Of a DNA stretch of 52,411 bases, positions 9,406-17,215 are shown in pieces (within the stretch, counting starts at the first letter, position 1; each line of letters starts with the position of its first letter). The notes under the pieces are model-generated. The model had not been told where the DNA came from. It did no database searches and saw nothing but the letters and a program-made list of their open reading frames with translations. The position numbers were made by a program, and so were the translations under genes. This DNA is from Lachnospiraceae bacterium (GTDB taxonomy: Bacteria > Bacillota > Clostridia > Lachnospirales > Lachnospiraceae), in NCBI GenBank assembly GCA_017449765.1, contig JAFTFE010000017.1, positions 1-52,411 on the forward strand. The letters are read 5' to 3'.

Positions 9406-10290
9406 ATGGTAATAACATCATCATCTAATGATAAATTAAAGAATATAAAGAAGCTTTCCAAGTCTTCGAGGGAAAGAAATGAGCAGGGACTATATATTAT
9501 TGAAGGTATAAGAATGTTCAGGGAAATTCCGACGGAAGATATACATTCGGTATACGTATCAGAGTCAGCGGTTGAAAGGTTCGAAGCTGAGTTGACAGAT
9601 GCATTGGGAGAGACTTATGCGGAGGCAGATAATTTCTTCGTTGTGTCAGACAGATTATTTGAAAGCATATCCGATACAGGAACCCCGCAAGGGATACTTG
9701 CCTTGGTTAAGATGAGAAAGCTGTGTATTGATGATGTTTTATATGCAGAAGATATTAACTGTAATGATAAAAAAGTTGGCAAGGGAGATTTAGCTAATCC
9801 GGATAATAAACAGGGTAATAATACTGATTTATTTATTTTAATAATCGAGAAGCTCCGGGACCCCGGTAATCTCGGCACGATAATAAGGACAGCGGAGGGT
9901 GCGGGAGTAACAGGAATTATCATAAGCAGCGATTCGGTTGATATATATAATCCAAAGGTAGTTCGCTCTACTATGGGCTCGATATTCCGCGTGCCGATTT
10001 ATATATCCGATAATCTTGTAGAAGACATAAAAGCTTTAAAAGAAAAAGGCATAACGGTATATGGTGCACATCTTAAAGGAAAGAACATATATGACAAGGA
10101 TTTCACAACTTCCTGTGCATTTCTTATCGGCAACGAAGGAAACGGTCTGTCGGATGAAGTGAGTTCCACAGCCGATGAATTAATCAAAATTCCGATGAAG
10201 GGAAAGGTCGAGTCGCTTAATGCAGCAACCTCTACGGCAGTTATAGCATATGAGGTGCTGAGGCAGAGGAGTTATTATGGAAAAAGTTGA
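9406..10290 (+). CDS. TrmH/SpoU family RNA methyltransferase
   Basis: 294-aa SPOUT-class SAM-dependent 2'-O-ribose methyltransferase. The N-terminal substrate-binding part (ITSSSNDKLKNIKKLSKSSRERNEQGLYIIEG) precedes the knot domain, with motif 1 RDPGNLGTIIRTAEGAG, motif 2 LIGNEGNGLS and motif 3 IPMKGKVESLNAATSTA. A charged Asn/Lys-rich insert (about 110-140) separates the halves. The ATG at 9406 is preferred over an upstream GTG because of the AAGTGAG site 8 nt away and because family members begin MITSSxN. It probably modifies 23S rRNA; the exact nucleotide cannot be assigned. Confidence 0.9.
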   Translation: MVITSSSNDKLKNIKKLSKSSRERNEQGLYIIEGIRMFREIPTEDIHSVYVSESAVERFEAELTDALGETYAEADNFFVVSDRLFESISDTGTPQGILALVKMRKLCIDDVLYAEDINCNDKKVGKGDLANPDNKQGNNTDLFILIIEKLRDPGNLGTIIRTAEGAGVTGIIISSDSVDIYNPKVVRSTMGSIFRVPIYISDNLVEDIKALKEKGITVYGAHLKGKNIYDKDFTTSCAFLIGNEGNGLSDEVSSTADELIKIPMKGKVESLNAATSTAVIAYEVLRQRSYYGKS

Positions 10291-10352
10291 CAATTATATT
10301 TTTTTAGTATAATCTCTTATTTGTTAAAAGAAATGTGGTTTTGTGCCGTACG

Positions 10353-10389
10353 GTATTATGCTTATGCGGGGTAATACGTTTCTTTTTAA
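10353..10389 (+). terminator. Terminator after the methyltransferase
   Basis: GTATTA / TAATAC stem with an outer AAAAGAAA / TTTCTTTT pairing, ending in a T-rich run. The rest of the gap to 10553 is AT-rich with no confident feature. Confidence 0.55.
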
Positions 10390-10553
10390 GGAGAATAAAT
10401 ATTTTGAATATGAGTAAATTTATCGAAAGTCAATTAATAAAAACAATATAAATTTAATCTATTATAGCAAATTTAAGAACATCAAAACTGAGTTAATAAA
10501 TGAATTACAAATATAGGAAGATTAAATTAACTCATCAGAGAAAGGAAAACATT

Positions 10554-13235
10554 ATGAAAATAAAAAAAATCATTACGACAATTCTAAGTATTGCTTTGCT
10601 TATTACAAACATCGGCTTTGTAAGTATAACGACTGAGGCTGATTCGTATGTGAATCCGGCGATATCAGATAATATAAATAAGCATAACTATATTGAAGGC
10701 GGTGATAGCTATTTATTTGGATATTGGGCTTCGCCGATATATTCATATATTGATGGGGTAGATAATGGATATCAGAGATTAGAATATATTGATAATAAAG
10801 GATTATATGTAGAAAACTATAATTGGCAATTTCAATGTACAAAAAGCAATAAAATAACCATGGAACTTCCTTATTTTGGTGGTTATTATTGTGGTGACAG
10901 ATATAATTATATAGTTTTTGGTCAAAGTAATGAAAATATGGATGACACAACTGAGGTGCTTCGTATTGTAAAATATGATAAATCATGGAATAGAATTAGA
11001 AGTGCAAGTGTATATGGTATATATTCAACACATCCATTTACATCTGCATTGCAAATGGATGAAGCAAATGATTATCTTGTGATTCGTAATGGTGTTTCTG
11101 CAGATACAATTCTAATAAATACAGGTGATATGACAGTTGTGAAAAATATAGAGTATACAAATTTATTCTTTAATCTTTTTGTTAAAATGGATGGAGAATA
11201 TATCGTTGCGGTTAATCATGAGGTAGATAATCCGCGTTCTATAGAAATTATAAAATACAAATCAGGAACTACGACAAAAACATTATCAACAGTTTATAGT
11301 AAAAAAAATCTTGTGGAAATACCGGGAGAATCTGGAGATAATTATACAGGTGTGCAGGTTGGTGGATTCGAGATAAGCAGCTCAGGATATTTGGTAGCGG
11401 ATGCCAGACGCGCATATTCAGGTAATACATTGACAGAAAATGATAATACATATAATGTCTATATTCAATACATAGACAAAAATTTAAATAATGCTAATGA
11501 AGTAAAAATAACGGACTATGCTGCTAATAGTGGTGTAACAGCAACGAATCCCTATCTTATAAAAATAAATAATGAACGTTTCCTTGTACTATGGCAGAAA
11601 AAAAGTTCTAAAGGTAGATTGGAAAAAAGTACATCAGGAATATATTTTACTTATATAGATAGTAAGGGGAACAAATTAAGTAATATTGGATATATAAATA
11701 ATGGAGCGCTTTCTGATTGTGAACCTAAATTAATAAATAATAAATTGGTATGGTATGTAACTAATTCATCTGAGAGATATGGTGCTCCGACATTTTATAC
11801 TGCAACACCAAATACTGCGGGTTATACGTTGACGATATCAGAGACAAAGCTGAATGCAACTAATATTTATGCATTTGAAGATATAAGAAATGGAAATAAA
11901 GTGACATTACCAAATGACAGCACACCGACAATATTTATATATGGGCGACCTAATGGTTGTTATAATACTAATGCTGCTGTAAAAACATTTGGAGAGATAT
12001 ATGATAATATGAACTCTGATGTAAAAATAGTATTATTAGATATTGATAATAGGGATGATGCAACACTTATAGATGCAGCAAATCAGCAAAATATATCAAA
12101 TAATATAATTTTGACTACAGTAGGAACATATGGTGATAATTATGAAATATATCGAACAGATCTTAATGATGCTGGAATATCCGGAAGTTTTACTTTGCCA
12201 TTTATTGTTTTTAGAAATAGCAATGGAGACATTGTAGTAACCAGTACAGGATATCAAACAAAATCGGATATCATTAATAATTTAAAGAAAATAAATGTTT
12301 CTGTTAGTACACCTGTATCTAAAATTACATTGAATCAGACAAGTGCAAATATTGAGACAGGTAAAATTGTAACATTAAAGGCTACAGTTATACCTGATGA
12401 TGCAACAAATAAGTCTGTAAAATGGTCGAGCAGTAATACAAATGTTGCAACAGTGGATTCATACGGAAAGGTAACGGCAAAATCGACCGGGGCAGCAACT
12501 ATAACCTGTTCGGCTTCAGATGGTAGCGGAGTATCAGCTAAATGCAGCGTAACAGTTACTAAGCCACAGCAGAATACGAATTCAAATAATAATAACTCAT
12601 CAAACGGAGGAAAGACGACAAACTCAAATAATAATGTAAGTACAAATAGTGGGAAGACAACAAGTTCAAGCAATAATATAGGTACAAGCACAAATAGCGG
12701 AAAGACAACAAGTTCAAGCAATAATATAGGTACAAGCACAAATAGCGGAAAGACAACGAGTTCAAATAACAGTACCGGCACAAATAATGGAAAAACAACA
12801 AACTCGAACAACAGCAAAGTAAATTATGTCTCTATGTATCGTCTCTACAATCCTAACTCAGGTGAGCATTTCTATACTGCAAATGCCACAGAGAGAGACA
12901 ACCTCAGTAATTTAGGTTGGAGATATGAAGGCGTGGCTTGGAATGCACCTGAGATTTCCGATATACCTGTATACCGTCTTTACAATCCGAACGCAGGCGA
13001 CCATCATTATACAACCAGTGCAACAGAGAGGGACAACCTTGTAAGCTTAGGTTGGAAGTATGAAGGTATTGGTTGGTACTCTACAGGTAATGATGGACAG
13101 GCACTTCACCGCTTATATAACCCAAATGCTAAGGCTGCAGGAGCACATCATTACACGACCAATGCTGATGAGCGTGATAACCTCATAAGCTTAGGATGGA
13201 GATATGAGGGCATCGCCTGGTATGGTGGGAAGTAA
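10554..13235 (+). CDS. Exported multidomain protein: beta-rich domain, thioredoxin-like domain, Ig-like (BIG2), DUF5648 repeats
   Basis: 893 aa with a typical signal peptide (MKIKKIITTILSIALL..., cleavage near TEA-DS). Residues about 35-450 are beta-rich, with propeller-like WASPI/ILINTG/YIDSKG strands. Residues about 450-590 look thioredoxin-like (TPTIFIYGRPNGCYNTN...VKIVLLDIDNRDD...LPFIVFRNSNGDIV) but show a single Cys. Residues 590-670 form a BIG2 domain (VSKITLNQTSANIETGK...VKWSSSNTNVATVD). A Ser/Thr/Asn linker (672-755) contains two exact 48-bp repeats. Three C-terminal DUF5648 modules (YRLYNPNxGxHxYT...LGWxYEGIxW) end the protein. The start is chosen by AGAAAGGA upstream. It is probably surface-exposed or secreted; there is no LPXTG. 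AT-richer codon use than neighbours suggests accessory origin. Confidence 0.85.
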   Translation: MKIKKIITTILSIALLITNIGFVSITTEADSYVNPAISDNINKHNYIEGGDSYLFGYWASPIYSYIDGVDNGYQRLEYIDNKGLYVENYNWQFQCTKSNKITMELPYFGGYYCGDRYNYIVFGQSNENMDDTTEVLRIVKYDKSWNRIRSASVYGIYSTHPFTSALQMDEANDYLVIRNGVSADTILINTGDMTVVKNIEYTNLFFNLFVKMDGEYIVAVNHEVDNPRSIEIIKYKSGTTTKTLSTVYSKKNLVEIPGESGDNYTGVQVGGFEISSSGYLVADARRAYSGNTLTENDNTYNVYIQYIDKNLNNANEVKITDYAANSGVTATNPYLIKINNERFLVLWQKKSSKGRLEKSTSGIYFTYIDSKGNKLSNIGYINNGALSDCEPKLINNKLVWYVTNSSERYGAPTFYTATPNTAGYTLTISETKLNATNIYAFEDIRNGNKVTLPNDSTPTIFIYGRPNGCYNTNAAVKTFGEIYDNMNSDVKIVLLDIDNRDDATLIDAANQQNISNNIILTTVGTYGDNYEIYRTDLNDAGISGSFTLPFIVFRNSNGDIVVTSTGYQTKSDIINNLKKINVSVSTPVSKITLNQTSANIETGKIVTLKATVIPDDATNKSVKWSSSNTNVATVDSYGKVTAKSTGAATITCSASDGSGVSAKCSVTVTKPQQNTNSNNNNSSNGGKTTNSNNNVSTNSGKTTSSSNNIGTSTNSGKTTSSSNNIGTSTNSGKTTSSNNSTGTNNGKTTNSNNSKVNYVSMYRLYNPNSGEHFYTANATERDNLSNLGWRYEGVAWNAPEISDIPVYRLYNPNAGDHHYTTSATERDNLVSLGWKYEGIGWYSTGNDGQALHRLYNPNAKAAGAHHYTTNADERDNLISLGWRYEGIAWYGGK
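12654..12749 (+). repeat. Two exact 48-bp tandem repeats in the linker
   Basis: Units 12654-12701 and 12702-12749 are identical and encode a 16-residue KTTSSSNNIGTSTNSG-type block. Degenerate copies flank them (about 12606-12830). The array is coding and in frame, so its copy number can vary without frameshift. Confidence 0.9.
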
Positions 13236-13245
13236 AATTTGACTA

Positions 13246-13295
13246 AATAGAGATGTTGTTTCATAATTATATTTGGAACAACATCTCTATTTTAT
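13246..13295 (+). terminator. Terminator after the exported protein
   Basis: Perfect 15-bp stem AATAGAGATGTTGTT / AACAACATCTCTATT followed by TTATAAGG. Confidence 0.85.
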
Positions 13296-13401
13296 AAGGA
13301 TTACCAAATAGCAAGTCTTGATTGACTTGCTATTCTTATTATGATAAAATACGAATAGTCGAAATATTCTTAAATCACCTCACCAAATATATCTTGTAAT
13401 A

Positions 13402-13430
13402 TTGACACCATATATGACATCATATATAAT
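13402..13430 (+). promoter_or_regulatory. hicAB promoter with embedded operator palindrome
   Basis: TTGACA (13402-13407), a 17-nt spacer and TATAAT (13425-13430) form a consensus SigA promoter. Inside it ATATATGA-CA-TCATATAT (13410-13427) is a perfect inverted repeat placed where a repressor would block RNA polymerase. HicB proteins with a ribbon-helix-helix tail repress their own operon, so this is the likely operator. Confidence 0.75.
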
Positions 13431-13448
13431 ATAAGAAAGGAAAAACAA

Positions 13449-13697
13449 ATGTCAAAATTTGAAAAGTTAATTAATGATTTTTATAATCTTTCAAATGATA
13501 TAAGAATTGATGAAATAAAAAAGATATTAGTTTATTATGGATATACTTTATCATCAATAAAAGGGAGTCACTTTACATTTAGAAAAAATGGCGAGAATCC
13601 TATTACAATTCCCGTACATGGGAAAACGGGAATTAAGAAAAAATATATTGATGAAATAAAGAAAATCATTGAAAAGGAGAATGAAAAAAATGAATAA
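13449..13697 (+). CDS. hicA: HicA-family mRNA interferase toxin
   Basis: 82-aa type II toxin with a double-stranded-RNA-binding-like fold that cleaves mRNA. The catalytic His is His41 in IKGSHFTFRKNG, followed by the typical PITIPVHGK strand and a C-terminal helix (KKYIDEIKKIIEK). The N-terminus has about 15 residues more than the shortest HicA proteins. AGAAAGGA precedes the ATG. It is followed by hicB with an 8-nt overlap, the normal toxin-first order. Confidence 0.9.
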   Translation: MSKFEKLINDFYNLSNDIRIDEIKKILVYYGYTLSSIKGSHFTFRKNGENPITIPVHGKTGIKKKYIDEIKKIIEKENEKNE

Positions 13698-14061
13698 AGA
13701 TTTAGAATATTATTTATCATTACCATATAAAATGGTTATTACTCCTGATATTGAAGAAGGTGGATATACTGTCTCATGTCCTGATCTTCCGGGATGTTTA
13801 ACGTGCGTTGAAAATATAAATGATGTTTTTACGATGTTTGATGATGCCAAGAGGTGTTGGCTTGAGGCAGCTTTAGAAGAAGGAATTGAAATAAAAGAGC
13901 CTTTGTCAGAAGAAAATTATTCGGGACAATTTAAATTAAGAATGCCAAAAAGTCTTCATAAAACATTAGCAGAGCATTCCAAAGAAGAGGGGATAAGTAT
14001 GAACCAATATTGCTTGTATTTATTGACAAAGAATGATGCTATTCATCATATTTCCAATTAG
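13690..14061 (+). CDS. hicB: HicB-family antitoxin with C-terminal ribbon-helix-helix
   Basis: 123 aa. The N-terminal HicB fold (YKMVITPDIEEGGYTVSCPDLPGCLTCVENINDVFTMFDDAKRCW) neutralises HicA. Residues about 75-120 (FKLRMPKSLHKTLAEHSKEEGISMNQYCLYLLT) form an Arc/RHH DNA-binding tail for autorepression. The start at 13690 is chosen because AAGGAG lies 10 nt upstream; two in-frame ATGs (13669, 13681) lie before or too close to that site. It overlaps hicA by 8 nt. Confidence 0.9.
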   Translation: MNKDLEYYLSLPYKMVITPDIEEGGYTVSCPDLPGCLTCVENINDVFTMFDDAKRCWLEAALEEGIEIKEPLSEENYSGQFKLRMPKSLHKTLAEHSKEEGISMNQYCLYLLTKNDAIHHISN

Positions 14062-14101
14062 TATAATCAATAATGTCAGAAATTATAAAAGGAGCCTGCA
14101 T

Positions 14102-14443
14102 ATGAAAATACATGACAAAATATTCAACAGAATAAAAGAACTTGGTATGACTCAGAAAGAATTTTCTGAAAAAACCGGAATACCACAAAGTACGATAAGC
14201 GATTGGAAGGGTAAAGACCTAAACCCTGCGGCTGATAAAATAATGATTATCTGTGGCGTGCTTGAGATGACACCAAATGAGTTATTATCAGAAACCGTTG
14301 ATGAAGGTAAATATAATGCACCAGATAAGTTAATTGTTGAAAGAGGCTCTTATGAATATTCTATTATAGAAGATATAAGACAGCTTAATGAGGAACAAAG
14401 GCAAAGATTGATGGCATATATGAAAGGGTTAAATGATTTATAA
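14102..14443 (+). CDS. XRE-family helix-turn-helix regulator
   Basis: 113 aa. An N-terminal lambda-repressor-type HTH (IKELGMTQKEFSEKTGIPQSTISDWKGKDLNPAADKIMIICGVLEMTPNELL) is followed by an acidic linker and a C-terminal helix (NEEQRQRLMAYMKGL) common in clostridial XRE proteins. A good AAAAGGAG precedes the ATG. It lies 40 bp after hicB, and could belong to the same transcript, but no target is evident. A 32-bp-period direct repeat follows it. Confidence 0.85.
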   Translation: MKIHDKIFNRIKELGMTQKEFSEKTGIPQSTISDWKGKDLNPAADKIMIICGVLEMTPNELLSETVDEGKYNAPDKLIVERGSYEYSIIEDIRQLNEEQRQRLMAYMKGLNDL

Positions 14444-14457
14444 TAGGTAAATAGAAA

Positions 14458-14514
14458 GCAAAATTCATATGAAAAACGCAAATATATTTGCAAAATTCAT
14501 ATGAAAAACGCAAA
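14458..14514 (+). repeat. Two 25-bp direct repeats upstream of the DUF4143 ATPase gene
   Basis: Identical 25-mers at 14458-14482 and 14490-14514 (32-bp period) begin GCAAAATTCATATGAA. Each holds the palindrome TTCATATGAA, and the second lies inside a TTTGC...GCAAA dyad. They lie about 70-125 bp before the ATPase start, in a position suited to an operator. Confidence 0.8.
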
Positions 14515-14581
14515 ATGGCGCTTGATTTTTTGTAAAAACAATAGCATAATTATGTATAATAATTGTGTTGAGGTGATTTTG

Positions 14582-15904
14582 TTGAAGAGAACTATAACTG
14601 ATAACCTATTAAAATGGAAAGATAATAAAAAACGTAAGCCGCTTATTCTGACGGGAGTCAGGCAATGCGGAAAAACATATATTATTCAGGAATTCGGAAA
14701 AACATTTTTTGATAGTGTAGCGTATTTTAATTTTGAGAAAAATCCGGAATTGAATTCAATATTTGAATACAATTATGACGTTGAACGTATATTATCAGAG
14801 CTTGAAAATATTTTTTTGAAAAATAAGATAATAGTTGGTAGTACACTTGTAATATTGGATGAAATTCAGATGTGCCCAAAGGCTATTACATCACTAAAAT
14901 ATTTTTGTGAAAATAAACGAGAACTTCATATAATAGCAGCAGGTTCTTTGCTTGGTGTAGCTTTGAAGTCAGATGAAATTGCATTTCCTGTAGGTAAGGT
15001 TGACAGATTAAAGATGTATCCAATGAGCTTTAGAGAATTTGTAATTGCTGATGGTGGAGAGAAGTATTTGGATGGAATTGAAAAATACGATATATATGAT
15101 GCTTTACCGGAAGCTTATACTATGCAGATGGAAAAATATCTCAAGCTTTACTATATAATCGGCGGTATGCCGGAGGTTGTTCAGACTTGGATCGATACAC
15201 ATGACTTGTCTTTGATTGATGAACTTCAGGACTCAATTCTGCAGGACTATTCCGGAGATTTTTCAAAGCATGCACCGATTAATCAGATACCAAAGCTTAA
15301 TATGATATGGGATTCGATTCCAAAACAATTAGCAAAGGACAATAATAAATTTGTTTTTTCCCATGTAAAAGAGGGGGCTCGTTCAAAGGAATTGGAAGAT
15401 GCATTGGAGTGGCTTGTCGATGCAGGTCTTATATATAGATTGGAGTGTGTGGAGAAACCGGAATTACCGCTTTCGGCATTTGCGGATGCAACATATTTTA
15501 AGGTTTATATGGCAGACATAGGATTGCTTAGGCGAAAAGCAAATGTGTACTATAGGACAATATTAGACGGTTCAGAGGGGTATATCAGATTTAAAGGAGC
15601 ATTGGCAGAAAATTATGTTTTAAGTGAGCTGAATATATTAAACCTGCCCTCATGGTTTTGGCGCTCCGGCAATAGTGCGGAATTAGATTTTATTACGGAA
15701 TATCAAGGCGAAATGTATCCAATTGAAGTAAAATCAGCTGATAATACAAGAGCAAAGAGCTTACAGCAGTTTATCAGTAGAGATACTACGAAGAAAGCAT
15801 TTAAGTGTTCTTTAAAAAATGTAGGTATAAATGAGAACGATAAAGCGGATTTAATCAGTCTGCCGCTTTATCTCTTATATAAGTTAAAGGATTATATGTG
15901 TTAA
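14582..15904 (+). CDS. AAA-type ATPase with DUF4143 domain
   Basis: 440 aa. N-terminal ATPase: Walker A LTGVRQCGKTY near residue 24 and Walker B LVILDEIQ near 95, then the LKYFCENKRELHIIAAGSLLG sensor region. The C-terminal DUF4143 part ends in a PD-(D/E)XK-like pattern (SAELDFITEYQGEMYPIEVKSAD). The family is widespread in gut bacteria and has no settled role. A TTG start at 14582 is chosen because GAGGTG lies 6 nt upstream and the conserved region starts just after; the open frame back to 14501 runs through the direct repeat. A strong terminator follows. Probably an accessory, horizontally mobile gene. Confidence 0.85.
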   Translation: MKRTITDNLLKWKDNKKRKPLILTGVRQCGKTYIIQEFGKTFFDSVAYFNFEKNPELNSIFEYNYDVERILSELENIFLKNKIIVGSTLVILDEIQMCPKAITSLKYFCENKRELHIIAAGSLLGVALKSDEIAFPVGKVDRLKMYPMSFREFVIADGGEKYLDGIEKYDIYDALPEAYTMQMEKYLKLYYIIGGMPEVVQTWIDTHDLSLIDELQDSILQDYSGDFSKHAPINQIPKLNMIWDSIPKQLAKDNNKFVFSHVKEGARSKELEDALEWLVDAGLIYRLECVEKPELPLSAFADATYFKVYMADIGLLRRKANVYYRTILDGSEGYIRFKGALAENYVLSELNILNLPSWFWRSGNSAELDFITEYQGEMYPIEVKSADNTRAKSLQQFISRDTTKKAFKCSLKNVGINENDKADLISLPLYLLYKLKDYMC

Positions 15905-15926
15905 TAGATTATCACCCTGTCGAAAA

Positions 15927-15963
15927 AGCCCGTAATTTGCAGAATTACGGGCTATGATTTTTT
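15927..15963 (+). terminator. Terminator after the DUF4143 ATPase
   Basis: AGCCCGTAATT / AATTACGGGCT perfect 11-bp stem with a 5-nt loop, then ATGATTTTTTTG. Confidence 0.9.
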
Positions 15964-16047
15964 GAATATTTTATCATAAAATTAATTTTCCAAACATATA
16001 TCTTAATGTACACATGATTTGAGATATATAAGGGAGGAAAATTATTA

Positions 16048-16146
16048 ATGACATAGAAAATCTTAAACAAAAATCAAGTAGTAGTAGCTGGAGAAATCGT
16101 ATCAGACTTTAGGTTTAGTCACGAGATATTTGGAGAGGGCTTTTAC
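16048..16146 (+). pseudogene. Disrupted 5' segment of the SSB-like gene
   Basis: Frame-conserved coding sequence with a good ribosome binding site but a TAG as third codon. See the SSB-like entry. Confidence 0.6.
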
Positions 16147-16677
16147 ATGGTCGACCTTGTGGTGAGCAGGCTTAGTGATGCACATGATGTAATACCTCTT
16201 ATGGTGTCGGACAGATTGTTTGATGTTGAGAATTCGCATATAGGAGAAAAGGTTTTAGCAAAAGGACAGTTCAGGTCATATAATAAGCATGAGGAGAACA
16301 AGAACAGATTAATTCTCTCGGTATTTGTCAGAGAGATAGAGATAATTAATGAAACTGATGACAGGGAAAATAAACCTAATCAGATATATTTGGACGGATA
16401 CATATGCAAGGAACCGATTTATCGAATGACACCACTTGGAAGAGAAATTGCAGACATACTCCTTGCGGTGAACAGAGCGTACGGAAAATCTGATTATATT
16501 CCATGTATCTGTTGGGGAAGGAATGCGAGATTTGCCGGTAAGCTTGAGGTGGGAGAACACGTAGCCGTCTGGGGCAGAATCCAAAGCAGAGAATATCAGA
16601 AAAAAGTCGGAAATGATGAAATCGTAAATAAGGTAGCATATGAGGTGTCTGTCAGCAAGATGGAGTGCCTTGAGTAA
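16147..16677 (+). CDS. SSB-like (OB-fold) protein; 5' end interrupted by an in-frame TAG
   Basis: Related to single-stranded-DNA-binding proteins: two OB-like halves, the second with LDGYICKEPIYRMTPLGREIADILLAVNR and KSDYIPCICWGRNARFAGKLEVGEHVAVWGRIQSREY. The first usable ATG is 16147, but homologous-looking coding sequence extends upstream: an AGGGAGG site at 16033-16039, ATG at 16048, then ACA, TAG (16054-16056), then an open frame reading KILNKNQVVVAGEIVSDFRF...FGEGFY into residue 1. Family members start MT-x-KI..., so the stop replaces codon 3. Either it is a nonsense-mutated gene, or translation restarts at a weak downstream site. The full product would be 209 residues. Confidence 0.75.
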   Translation: MVDLVVSRLSDAHDVIPLMVSDRLFDVENSHIGEKVLAKGQFRSYNKHEENKNRLILSVFVREIEIINETDDRENKPNQIYLDGYICKEPIYRMTPLGREIADILLAVNRAYGKSDYIPCICWGRNARFAGKLEVGEHVAVWGRIQSREYQKKVGNDEIVNKVAYEVSVSKMECLE

Positions 16678-16685
16678 ATCTGCCA

Positions 16686-16715
16686 CCGGGGACGGGGGTT
16701 AGGGGCGAAAACTTT
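16686..16715 (-). repeat. GC-rich dispersed repeat (copy 1)
   Basis: 30 bp starting CCGGGGACGGGGGTTAGG, found in reverse orientation with one mismatch at 46172-46201. GGGAC at 16689-16693 can also pair with GTCCC at 16721-16725. The strong G/C bias contrasts with the surrounding AT-rich DNA and resembles REP-type intergenic repeats. Confidence 0.75.
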
Positions 16716-16757
16716 AAGCTGTCCCATAAAATGTATGAAATATTCTTCCATACGTTG

Positions 16758-16786
16758 TTGACATCCATATATTGTAATGCTATAAT
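16758..16786 (+). promoter_or_regulatory. Promoter of the lysine riboswitch/dapA transcript
   Basis: TTGACA (16758-16763), 17 nt, TATAAT (16781-16786), plus an extended TGC just before the -10. Predicted start near 16793, just ahead of the riboswitch. Confidence 0.88.
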
Positions 16787-16799
16787 ATCCAAGAATTAA

Positions 16800-16967
16800 T
16801 GGTAGAGGTGCGATATTTAAGAGTAAGCCATGTGATGACTTAGATCAGATGAAGATGGACGAAAGGAAATGTCGCCGAAGGGGACTTACGTCTAAGCGTC
16901 AGTTTTCCTGGTTGTATAGTTAATAGCTATGCGACTGTCATCGTATGATGGAGCGCTACTGTGAGAT
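16800..16967 (+). promoter_or_regulatory. Lysine riboswitch (L box)
   Basis: The leader has the conserved L-box elements: GGTAGAGGTGCG, AGAGTAAGCC, GGACGAAAGG, CGCCGAAG and the 3' signature GGAGCGCTACTGTG. A terminator follows and dapA is downstream, matching the established role of lysine-bound L boxes in switching off lysine synthesis by early termination. Confidence 0.93.
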
Positions 16968-16995
16968 AAAAATGGATTTATTTCGATTTATTTCA

Positions 16996-17030
16996 GCTGG
17001 CACTTTATCAGTGCCAGCATTTTGTATTTT
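16996..17030 (+). terminator. Riboswitch-controlled terminator
   Basis: GCTGGCACT / AGTGCCAGC perfect 9-bp stem with a 5-nt loop, then ATTTTGTATTTT. Confidence 0.88.
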
Positions 17031-17037
17031 GCGCGTA

Positions 17038-17180
17038 TCTACGAGCGGTGCATGAAGGCGGTGACAATCTGCGAGGAGAGCTTGCTCGCCATAGCGTAAT
17101 TGTCGCTACCGTACTATAGCGCAACAGCGCGACATGAGCATGTAGCAATGCGAAATGAAAATGTGCACAGCGAGACATTA
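17038..17180. other. GC-rich, hairpin-dense spacer before dapA
   Basis: This 140-bp stretch holds several nested inverted repeats (GCGGTGACAAT...ATTGTCGC, GCGAG...CTCGC, TAGCGC...GCGCGA) and is visibly richer in GC than the genes around it. No ORF is supported. It may be a degenerate palindromic repeat element inserted between riboswitch and dapA. Confidence 0.5.
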
Positions 17181-17215
17181 TACATACAATTAATATTTTT
17201 TAGGAGGAAAAAATT

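Noticed and set aside
10404-10451. Tiny ORF (13-15 codons) with an AAGGAG upstream
   Set aside because: No family evidence; it may be a leader peptide but gives no recognisable pattern.
12654-12749. 48-bp repeats as a possible CRISPR array
   Set aside because: Units are adjacent without spacers and in frame with the coding sequence; no cas genes.
12335-12817. Long antisense ORF (160 aa) opposite the exported protein
   Set aside because: It is opposite a repetitive coding linker, has no ribosome site, and gives a low-complexity Leu/Val/Phe repeat.
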